From the NCBI GenBank assembly GCA_013815575.1, contig JACDFX010000073.1, positions 1 through 7,300 on the forward strand: 7,300 nt of DNA. The letters are read 5' to 3'. The notes under the pieces are model-generated. The model was given only the letters and a program-made list of their open reading frames with translations. It did not search any database and was not told the origin of the DNA. This DNA comes from Rubrobacter sp. Its GTDB lineage: Bacteria; Actinomycetota; Rubrobacteria; Rubrobacterales; Rubrobacteraceae. The position numbers and the translations under genes were made by a program. Of the stretch, positions 1 to 5,794 are shown in pieces (the first letter of the stretch is position 1; each line of letters opens with the position of its first letter).

Positions 1-1529
1 GCCTGCTCCTACCCCCCGACGTGACGGTCCAGGCCCCCCCGAACCTGGCGGGCCCGAAGGGCAACGGCACGCCCTCCTACGCCCGCTACATAGACGCCGG
101 CATCAACGACTGGGGCGGCGTCTCCCCCGTCACCCCGGACCACGTCAACCCCGAACGACCCTGGCCCCACCTCCAAGAGCTGGAAGAGGCCACGGAGGCG
201 AAGGGCTACCTGCTGCTAGAACGCCTCGCGCTCCACCCGTCCTACGCCCGCGACGCCGAGGCCTGGGTTGACGGGCGTCTGCGCCCCGGTGTGTGGGCCG
301 CCCAGGACGCCGAGGGCTTCGCGAGGACCGAGGACTGGGCGCCTGGCACCACGGAGCCCATCCCGCCCAGGGCCTTCGACGAGGTCCGCGGACTGCGGCC
401 CTCGAAGTTGCGTCCCAATTTCGCGCGGGCGCTCGCTGCCGCCGGGACCCGGGACCTGCGCGAGGAGGAGATAGCGCTGCTCTTCACGGCGCGGGGTACG
501 GAGCTCGAAGAGCTCTGCCGGGTGGCGGACGGGCTCAGACGCGAGGTCAACGGCGACGAGGTCACCTACGTCGTCAACCGGAACATCAACTACACCAACC
601 AGTGTTACTTCCGCTGCCGCTTCTGCGCGTTCTCCAAAGGACCAAAATCTCTGAACCTGCGCGGAGATCCGTACTTGTTGGACACGGCCGAGGTGGCCCG
701 AAGGGCGCGGGAGGCGTGGGAGAAGGGCGCCACCGAGGTCTGCATGGTCGGTGGGATTCACGGCAGCTTCACGGGCAAGAACTACATCGATTACCTGCGG
801 GCGGTAAAGGACGAGGTGCCCCAGATGCACGTCCACGCCTTCACGCCGCTCGAAGTGTGGCAGGGCGCGCACACTTTAGGAATATCGGTCGAGAAGTTTC
901 TGGTGGAGTTAAAAGAAGCGGGGCTCGGGACGTTGCCTGGTACGGCGGCGGAGGTGTTGGATGACGAGATACGCGAGATCATTTGCCCGGACAAGATAAA
1001 CACCGCGCAGTGGTCCGAGGTGATGCGAAAGGCGCACGCGGTCGGTCTCTCCGCCACGACGACCATAATGTTCGGCCATGTGGACGGCCCTGTGAACTGG
1101 GCCAGGCACCTCATGGTCCTGCGGGACATACAGGCCGACACCGGCGGCTTCACGGAGTTCGTGCCGCTACCGTTCGTCCACATGGGCGCCCCGCTCTACC
1201 TGCAGGGCCGCTCCCGCAGGGGACCGACCTTCGCCGAGACGATCAAGATGCACGCTGTCGGCAGGATCGCGCTGCACGGCTACATAGACAACGTACAGGT
1301 CTCGTGGGTAAAGCTCGGCGCCGAGGGCGCGAAGGCGTGCCTGGAGGCCGGTTGCAACGACCTCGGCGGCACGCTCATGAACGAGAGCATCAGCCGGGCG
1401 GCCGGCGCCGCCCACGGCCAGGAGATGCTCCCCGAGGACCTTGAAGCCCTGATCCGGGAGACGGGCCGAACCCCCCGCCGCCGCAACACCCTCTATGGTG
1501 TACCGGAGAGGACGTACTCAGCCGGGTAA
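1..1529 (+). CDS. fbiC: FO synthase FbiC, 3' part (end of CofG half plus complete CofH half)
   Basis: FbiC makes FO (7,8-didemethyl-8-hydroxy-5-deazariboflavin), the chromophore of cofactor F420, from tyrosine and 5-amino-6-ribitylaminouracil in the cytoplasm. It has two radical-SAM halves, CofG and CofH. The reading frame is open from the left edge (first full codon at 3), so the gene starts outside the window; 508 residues are visible. The opening residues (LLLPPDVTVQAPPNL) and DDWGGVSP-like and TPDHVNPERPWP stretches (about 110-190) are typical of the C-terminal end of CofG. A linker follows, then the CofH domain with NRNINYTNQC leading into the CX3CX2C cluster (Cys codons at 603, 615 and 624) that binds the radical-SAM 4Fe-4S centre. 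CofH-typical segments follow (GGIHGS, TTTIMFGH, EFVPLPFVHMGAP, GGTLMNESISRAAGA). It ends with TAA at 1527-1529. The GTG at 21 lies inside the CofG region and is not a start. A fused CofG-CofH is the actinobacterial arrangement; archaea and cyanobacteria use separate proteins. Confidence 0.95.
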   Translation, partial: LLLPPDVTVQAPPNLAGPKGNGTPSYARYIDAGINDWGGVSPVTPDHVNPERPWPHLQELEEATEAKGYLLLERLALHPSYARDAEAWVDGRLRPGVWAAQDAEGFARTEDWAPGTTEPIPPRAFDEVRGLRPSKLRPNFARALAAAGTRDLREEEIALLFTARGTELEELCRVADGLRREVNGDEVTYVVNRNINYTNQCYFRCRFCAFSKGPKSLNLRGDPYLLDTAEVARRAREAWEKGATEVCMVGGIHGSFTGKNYIDYLRAVKDEVPQMHVHAFTPLEVWQGAHTLGISVEKFLVELKEAGLGTLPGTAAEVLDDEIREIICPDKINTAQWSEVMRKAHAVGLSATTTIMFGHVDGPVNWARHLMVLRDIQADTGGFTEFVPLPFVHMGAPLYLQGRSRRGPTFAETIKMHAVGRIALHGYIDNVQVSWVKLGAEGAKACLEAGCNDLGGTLMNESISRAAGAAHGQEMLPEDLEALIRETGRTPRRRNTLYGVPERTYSAG

Positions 1530-1573
1530 ACTCCTGACGCTTACGTCGAGTGACCGGCACGAGGAGACGTTTT

Positions 1574-1620
1574 CGGGACTCGTAGAGCCGCCTCCGGAGC
1601 TTTGGCTCGCCTGTATCCCG
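1574..1620. terminator. Imperfect hairpin between convergent genes, possible terminator
   Basis: In the 167-bp gap between the fbiC stop and the convergent SDR stop there is a nested inverted repeat. The outer arms are CGGGA (1574-1578) and TCCCG (1616-1620), and the inner arms are GAGCC (1585-1589) and GGCTC (1604-1608). A short CTCCGGAG palindrome (1592-1599) sits near the tip. Position and symmetry suit a bidirectional terminator, but there is no clear T-tract on either side, so the role is inferred. The rest of the gap holds a small GACG/CGTC repeat (1536-1547) and nothing else I recognise. Confidence 0.35.
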
Positions 1621-1696
1621 GCTTTTCGACACCCCCCGCGGAGCCCTCCTAACGCTCCCGCACGAAGCGCGCGATGCCGTCGATCTCCCCCCTCAG

Positions 1697-2593
1697 TTAT
1701 TTCCGTGCGGCCGGGTGCAAGAGGTCTTCCAGGCCGATGCGGGTTAGGAACTCGCCGCGGACGCGGTCGGCTACTATGGACACTTCCTCCGATCCGTCGT
1801 CGGCAGGGTCGACGTGGCTGCGGAAGGGCCGCGTCCCGTCGGGCAGGGCAACTATGCGCGAGATCTCGTCGGAGACCTGGGTGACGCTGGCATCCTCCGG
1901 CGCCAGATCCGCGAGCTTCCCGGCAACCGACTCGAGAAGCCCGGCGTAGTGCACCTCGTACTCCGCCACGATCTCTTCGTCGGCGGGTTGGCCGGCGCTG
2001 GCAAAGTGGTTCGTTCCGCTGGTGAACGAGCCCGGGACGACGATGGTCGTCTCGATGCCGAACCGGGCGAGCTCGGCGGCGTAGCTAACCGCCAGGGCAT
2101 CCATGGCCGCCTTGGCCGCAAAGTACGGGGCGAGATAGGGCGGCGTGCCGCCCCTGGTGCTCGTGCTTCCGACCCACAGCACCAGGCCGTGACCCTGCCC
2201 CCGCAGGTGGGGCAACGCGGCGCGGTTCAAGCGCTGGGTGCCCAGCACGTTGGTGTCGTAGACGCGCGAGATCTCCTCGGGCGTGAACGCTTCGGTCGGC
2301 CCGTGGACCATGTGACCGGCGTTGTGAATGACCACGTCGAGGCGGTCCGCCTCCTGGATGATCGTCGCGATGCCGGCGTCGACGGACTCCCGCGAAGACA
2401 CGTCAAGCTCGACGGTGCGCAGGTCCACGCCGTGCTCCCTGGCGTACTCCTGGACCTCGGCGACCCGGCCCGCGTTGCGGCCGGTCGTTTCGCGGATACC
2501 AGCGTAAACGACGTTGCCGGCGTCTGCGAGGGCCCGCGCGGCGAGCGCCCCAAACCCGCTGCCGGCCCCGCTGATGACGATGACTTTGCTCAT
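1697..2593 (-). CDS. Short-chain dehydrogenase/reductase (SDR), extended C-terminus
   Basis: NAD(P)-dependent oxidoreductase of the SDR superfamily, 298 residues, cytosolic; the substrate is not evident. It has a Rossmann fold with the glycine-rich SGAGSGFG (8-15), D64-V65 near the adenine site, HNAG (90-93) and Asn115. Catalytic Ser is about 143, with Tyr157 and Lys161 in a YxxxK motif (YFAAK). The C-terminal 100 residues, rich in Asp and Glu, are longer than in the classical 250-residue form and resemble the SDR proteins annotated simply as oxidoreductases acting on ketones or steroids. I chose the ATG at 2593 over an in-frame ATG at 2656. The 2593 start has AAGGAG 6 nt upstream and leads straight into the first beta-strand (MSKVIVISGAG), while the longer form adds 21 lysine/arginine-rich residues with no family match. 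It is last in the minus-strand series AraC, SDR, SDR, 127 bp after the previous gene. Confidence 0.9.
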   Translation of the reverse strand: MSKVIVISGAGSGFGALAARALADAGNVVYAGIRETTGRNAGRVAEVQEYAREHGVDLRTVELDVSSRESVDAGIATIIQEADRLDVVIHNAGHMVHGPTEAFTPEEISRVYDTNVLGTQRLNRAALPHLRGQGHGLVLWVGSTSTRGGTPPYLAPYFAAKAAMDALAVSYAAELARFGIETTIVVPGSFTSGTNHFASAGQPADEEIVAEYEVHYAGLLESVAGKLADLAPEDASVTQVSDEISRIVALPDGTRPFRSHVDPADDGSEEVSIVADRVRGEFLTRIGLEDLLHPAARK

Positions 2594-2599
2594 GACGTT

Positions 2600-2605
2600 C
2601 TCCTT
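2600..2605 (-). promoter_or_regulatory. Ribosome binding site of the downstream SDR
   Basis: AAGGAG on the minus strand, 6 nt before the ATG at 2593. It fixes the start of this gene at 2593 rather than 2656. Confidence 0.75.
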
Positions 2606-2636
2606 CAATTTCTCTATCCGTTTACTTTTTCGATCA

Positions 2637-2666
2637 CGACTAGTCGGCAACGGCACTAGCTGCCGT
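2637..2666. promoter_or_regulatory. Two adjacent palindromes upstream of the second SDR, possible operator
   Basis: A perfect 10-bp palindrome CGACTAGTCG (2637-2646) is followed after 3 bp by an inverted repeat with arms ACGGCA (2650-2655) and TGCCGT (2661-2666) around CTAGC. Both are centred on a CTAG core. They lie 43-73 bp upstream of the SDR start at 2593, in the only part of this cluster with AT-rich sequence next to it (2614-2634). This placement suits a repressor or activator site, or a structured leader. There is no T-tract to make the second hairpin a convincing terminator. Which protein binds is unknown. Confidence 0.4.
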
Positions 2667-2720
2667 AACTACTCCCCGGGTGATGACATCTGTGGTGATG
2701 CGGGGGACGGCCAAGAGGGA

Positions 2721-3458
2721 TCAGACCATGCCGCCGTTGGCGTAGAGGGTCTGGCCGTTGACCCAGCGTCCGGGTCCGGCGAGAAGCGAGACGACCTCGG
2801 CTATGTCCTCAGGGGTGCCGAGACGCTCCAGAGGGTTCATGGACGCCATCCGGTCGATGGTCTCCTGATCCTTGCCGTCCAGGAACAGGGGGGTGGCCGT
2901 CGGTCCCGGGGCAACGGCGTTGACGGTGATGTCGCGTCCGCGCAACTCCTTTGCCAGGACGAGGCTGATGGCGTCGACAGCGCCCTTCGTCGCCGCGTAG
3001 GGGGCGTAGGTCGGCAGCGCCAGCTTCTTGACCGACGTGGAGAAGTTGATGATGGCCCCGCCGTCGCGCATGCGTCGGGCGGCGAGCTGGTTGACCACGA
3101 ACGTGCCGCGGATGTTGGTGCGGTGCATCCGGTCGAGATCATCCAGATCGAAGTCTGCCAGGGGGCCGAGGATCATTTGTCCGGCGGTGTGCACGAGGAC
3201 ATCGATTCCGCCGAACTCTCGCTCCGCGGCGTCGAAGGCTTCGGCCATGGCATGCTCGTCCGCGACGTCGCTGCCAACGGCCATCGCCCGGCCACCGGCG
3301 GAGGTGACCGCCTCGACGACCTTGTCGGCCCGAGCCTTGTTGCCAGCGTAGTGCACCGCGACGGCGATGCCGTCCCTGGCGAGCCGTTCCGAGGTAACGC
3401 GGCCGATGCCGCCGGATCCCCCGGTGATGAGCGCGACGCGGGTGGGTGTGGTGTCCAT
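2721..3458 (-). CDS. Short-chain dehydrogenase/reductase (SDR), classical FabG-like
   Basis: Classical SDR oxidoreductase, 245 residues, the usual length for FabG-type NAD(P)H-dependent enzymes. The cofactor motif TGGSGGIG is at 12-19, a D64-V65 pair at the adenine site, Asn115, Ser about 140, and the YxxxK pair Tyr154/Lys158 (YAATK). NAVAPGPTATPLF (about 180-192) and the C-terminal GQTLYANGGMV are typical of the family. The usual NNAG is HTAG here (90-93). The substrate cannot be read from the sequence, and FabG-like proteins of this type act on many ketones and aldehydes. The ATG at 3458 has AAGGA 10 nt upstream (3469-3473) and begins right at the first strand. The open frame to 3758 is an out-of-family extension that overlaps the AraC gene. 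It lies 149 bp downstream of the AraC gene, same direction. Its protein sequence is clearly different from the neighbouring SDR, so the pair is not a recent duplication. Confidence 0.92.
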   Translation of the reverse strand: MDTTPTRVALITGGSGGIGRVTSERLARDGIAVAVHYAGNKARADKVVEAVTSAGGRAMAVGSDVADEHAMAEAFDAAEREFGGIDVLVHTAGQMILGPLADFDLDDLDRMHRTNIRGTFVVNQLAARRMRDGGAIINFSTSVKKLALPTYAPYAATKGAVDAISLVLAKELRGRDITVNAVAPGPTATPLFLDGKDQETIDRMASMNPLERLGTPEDIAEVVSLLAGPGRWVNGQTLYANGGMV

Positions 3459-3571
3459 GATGTTTCCGTCCTTTCGTTCGAGACCGATTGCCTGTTGGAA
3501 GTATCCGGCTCGAAGGACGCGGCGGCGCTCAAGAAACTGCCGTCTTTGAGCAGGATCTTGCTGTTCGGCAT

Positions 3572-3595
3572 GACCCGGGTCGTTCAGGGCGACCC
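3572..3595. repeat. Overlapping inverted repeats between AraC gene and SDR
   Basis: The palindrome GACCCGGGTC (3572-3581) overlaps a hairpin with arms GGGTCG (3577-3582) and CGACCC (3590-3595) and a 7-nt loop. So three GACCC/GGGTC half-sites sit just 13 bp beyond the AraC stop. It could terminate the AraC transcript, switch between alternative foldings, or be a binding site for a regulator of the SDR gene. No T-tract follows on either strand. Confidence 0.35.
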
Positions 3596-3607
3596 TACGG
3601 GATGCGC

Positions 3608-4504
3608 CTACCGGCGAAGAGAAGTGGGAGGGACGCCGAAGTGGCGCCTGGTGTGGTAGGCGAGGTGGCTCTGGTGGGTAAAGCCGACCACGCTCGCGAC
3701 GTCGCCCACGGAGAGGTCGGTGCTCGAGAGCAACTCTCTGGCTCTCTCTACCCTGCATTGGATCACGTACTGGTGCGGAGGGAGACCGGTCGAACGCTTG
3801 AACTGCCTGGAGAAGTGATACTGGCTCAGGTTGGCGACCCCGGACATCTCGGAGAGCCCGAGGTCTTTGGAGAGGTGGTCGTTCACAAAGTCGGTTACGC
3901 GCCGGAGCGCGCTCCTGGGCAAACCGCCCCTCTGGTTCGACACGGTTTGCGGCGAAGTGCCGTGGTTGCTCAGCAGGTGTGTGGCGAGGGCTGTGGCCAG
4001 GGCGTCGCCGTAGACCCTGCCGCCCGCCCCCCCGGCTTCCATCTCCGCGAGCATCGCGAGGCCTATGTGCTTTACAGCGTCGTCGCGTTGATCCAGGCTG
4101 GCGAGAAGCTCGATCGCGTCAGGATCCAGCCCATTCTCCTCGGCCACGTGGTGGAGAAAATCCGGCGCGAAGCGCATCACGAGCAAGTCCACGTCTTTGT
4201 CGAAGTGCCAGCCGACCGGATGCCCGGAGGCCTTCACCGTGACGTCGCCTTTCTTCGTGGGTCCCTCGTGGATCCCGTCACCCGACCACCTCACCGAGTG
4301 AACGGGCTGCCCCAGGTACAGGGAGGCCGTATTCTCGCGGAGTGGAGGAAAGTGGTGCTCGGCCGGCGCGTGCCGGAACCTCTCCGCGATCAGGCCGTTC
4401 CAGCCCAGCGGCCCGCTGGAAAGGATCGGGGGATCGGGGTTGCCTTCCATCCGCGCCCGCACATGGGTGGTGCCCTCTCTGTTTGCTTGGGTCGTGTCTG
4501 TCAT
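3608..4504 (-). CDS. AraC-family transcriptional regulator
   Basis: DNA-binding regulator of the AraC/XylS family, about 298 residues, the normal family length. The C-terminal 100 residues carry the double helix-turn-helix. The first HTH is around 214-238 (DLGLSEMSGVANLSQYHFSRQFKRSTG, ending in the conserved FxRxFK-type segment and GxPPxxY). The second is around 263-290 (SVGDVASVVGFTHQSHLAYHTRRHFGVPP). The N-terminal 190 residues would sense a ligand, but contain no recognisable cupin signature. The start is uncertain. ATG 4540 overlaps a candidate -10 box, so I prefer ATG 4504, though it lacks a clear Shine-Dalgarno. ATG 4450, or a GTG just before it preceded by GGGAGGG, are alternatives. 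The gene lies directly upstream of two SDR genes in the same direction, and these are its likely targets. Its stop (TAG) is at 3608-3610. Confidence 0.9.
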   Translation of the reverse strand: MTDTTQANREGTTHVRARMEGNPDPPILSSGPLGWNGLIAERFRHAPAEHHFPPLRENTASLYLGQPVHSVRWSGDGIHEGPTKKGDVTVKASGHPVGWHFDKDVDLLVMRFAPDFLHHVAEENGLDPDAIELLASLDQRDDAVKHIGLAMLAEMEAGGAGGRVYGDALATALATHLLSNHGTSPQTVSNQRGGLPRSALRRVTDFVNDHLSKDLGLSEMSGVANLSQYHFSRQFKRSTGLPPHQYVIQCRVERARELLSSTDLSVGDVASVVGFTHQSHLAYHTRRHFGVPPTSLRR

Positions 4505-4538
4505 GCGTCGGCTTTCGGATCGAAGAAATCTTGCCCGC

Positions 4539-4567
4539 ATTTTACCCCGTGGCGCCTTCCGGGTGAA
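4539..4567 (-). promoter_or_regulatory. Candidate sigma-70-type promoter of the AraC gene
   Basis: On the minus strand TTCACC (4562-4567) and TAAAAT (4539-4544) are separated by 17 bp. The second hexamer matches TATAAT at five of six positions and the first matches TTGACA at four. Transcription would begin near 4532, about 28 nt before the ATG at 4504. The remainder of the 225-bp gap (4505-4729) shows no gene and no convincing terminator for the upstream fusion gene. This is motif matching by eye only. Confidence 0.4.
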
Positions 4568-4729
4568 AGGTCGGGCAAAGCGCGTGCTCCTCTACTCGTG
4601 GCCGGTTTTACAGCGACTTCGCACATCGTCTCCAATCCGGAGGCGACTAAGAAGCCGAACGTGCTGTCAGAAGAGTTGCCGCGCTTGCCGGGAGTTTTCG
4701 GCGATATCTTCTCCGAGCTGGTAGATCGC

Positions 4730-5794
4730 TCAGTCCCGGTACACCACTAGTTCGTCGAGCGGCCTGCGACCGCGTCTCTTGGGAGGATCGCCTTCCGCGT
4801 AGCCGAGCGTGAGAAGAGCGTGGGGCACGAGCCCGGGGTCCAGTCCGAGCGCCCCCACTACCTTCTCCGGACAGAAGAGCGGGGCGCACATCCAGCCGGC
4901 GTCGAGGCCCTGGTCGTAGGCCGCCAGGAGCGCGTTCTGCGCCGCCGCCCCCAGCGACTGGACGGCCATCGTGGTTTCGTTCTCCTGGCGACCCGGGTCC
5001 GGGTAGGCGTCGAGGTCTTCGGGGTACAGGCAAAGCAGGATCAGGACCGGTGCGTCCAGCAGGCGCCGCCTGGAGCCTTCGAGGCGCTTCTCGACGATCC
5101 CGGACTCCTGTCCATCCATTTCCAGATTTGTCCGCCACTCCCCGCCCATCGCGTCGGCGAGCCGCTCTTTGGTCTCGTCTCTGCTGATCACGGCGAAGCG
5201 CCAGGGCTGCCTGCCGTGCGGCGAGGGTGCCCAGCGGGCGGCTTCCAGCACCCGCTCGACGGCCTCGTCCGGCACCCGTTTGGGAAGATAACGGCGAACC
5301 GAACGGCGACCCCGGATCTCATCCAGCACAGGCGGCTCCGCCGACCGTGGCCCATCCAAGTCGCCCCAGGAGGCGGCGCTCTCCGCCCGGATGGCGATGA
5401 TGGGGTTGGCCTCTATCTTCATCGTCTCGTACTGGTGGTACTTGCCACGTAGGAGCTTCACGGCGGCGGCGTGTTCCCCCACCCCGGGCTCCAGCAACTC
5501 GGCCCGGCCCCGGACCATGACGAAGGCAAGGAGCTTCCAGTCCTCGGCGTAGCGGTCGGCGACGAGGGTGACTTGCGGGTTCTCCCGGATGTTGCGGACC
5601 CGTTTGAGACGGTCCGGCGGCACGTCTTTCGGTTTCTCATCCAGGGCTATATAGACGGCGCCTGGCGCGTAGGCGAAGCAGACGGGGACGGCGTGGGGCC
5701 TGCCCCTGGCGTCGGCGGTGGCGAGGCGGGCGACCCTCTGGCAGACGAGAAAGGCGGTCTGCTCCGGGGAGAGGACGGGGGACGCCAGCGTCAC
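4730..5794 (-). CDS. Fusion of F420-type PPOX (TIGR03668-like) and FbiB-like nitroreductase domain
   Basis: A 354-residue two-domain redox protein. Residues 1-147 look like the split-barrel PPOX class of F420-dependent enzymes (TIGR03668, Rv0121c type): VARLATADARGRPHAVPV (21-38), DEKPK (52-56), NIRENPQVTLVADRYAEDW (68-86) and a closing SWG. Residues about 155-354 are a nitroreductase fold with the FMN-binding RRSVRRY (163-169), APSPHGRQPWRF (190-200), SLGAAAQN (280-287) and LFCPEKVVGALGL. These resemble the C-terminal domain of actinobacterial FbiB, which uses FMN to reduce dehydro-F420-0. The known FbiB partner domain is a gamma-glutamyl ligase, absent here. The GTG start overlaps the LLM stop by 4 bp (GTGA), with a weak AGGA 11 nt upstream, so the two are translationally coupled. 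A role in F420 synthesis or in an F420/FMN redox reaction is inference; a plain nitroreductase is the alternative. Confidence 0.88.
   Translation of the reverse strand: MTLASPVLSPEQTAFLVCQRVARLATADARGRPHAVPVCFAYAPGAVYIALDEKPKDVPPDRLKRVRNIRENPQVTLVADRYAEDWKLLAFVMVRGRAELLEPGVGEHAAAVKLLRGKYHQYETMKIEANPIIAIRAESAASWGDLDGPRSAEPPVLDEIRGRRSVRRYLPKRVPDEAVERVLEAARWAPSPHGRQPWRFAVISRDETKERLADAMGGEWRTNLEMDGQESGIVEKRLEGSRRRLLDAPVLILLCLYPEDLDAYPDPGRQENETTMAVQSLGAAAQNALLAAYDQGLDAGWMCAPLFCPEKVVGALGLDPGLVPHALLTLGYAEGDPPKRRGRRPLDELVVYRD

Noticed and set aside
21..1529. A separate cofH gene starting at GTG 21
   Set aside because: The frame is open to the left edge and the residues before and after 21 are those of the CofG half, so this is the inside of a fused FbiC.
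2594..2656. N-terminal extension of the second SDR to 2656
   Set aside because: The ATG at 2593 has AAGGAG at ideal spacing, and the extra 21 residues run across the palindromic upstream region.
1814..2659. Plus-strand open frame opposite the 298-residue SDR
   Set aside because: It is antisense to a clear SDR with all catalytic motifs, and its translation is low-complexity with no family features.
2514..3659. Plus-strand open frame spanning the SDR gap and the second SDR
   Set aside because: Its composition is that of an antisense shadow, and it has no motif or ribosome binding site.
3459..3758. N-terminal extension of the FabG-like SDR to 3758
   Set aside because: The extension overlaps the AraC coding region, is arginine-rich and lacks SDR features. 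The ATG at 3458 has a ribosome binding site.
4505..4540. AraC start at ATG 4540
   Set aside because: This ATG overlaps the best -10 candidate (TAAAAT) and would add an arginine-rich segment; not excluded, but less likely than 4504.
3488..4750. Large plus-strand open frame (420 codons) opposite the AraC gene
   Set aside because: It lies antisense to a well-supported AraC protein, has no recognisable domain, and long antisense frames are expected in GC-rich DNA.
4647..5138. Minus-strand 163-codon frame within the nitroreductase domain
   Set aside because: It is out of frame with the fusion gene, arginine- and proline-rich, and has no domain.
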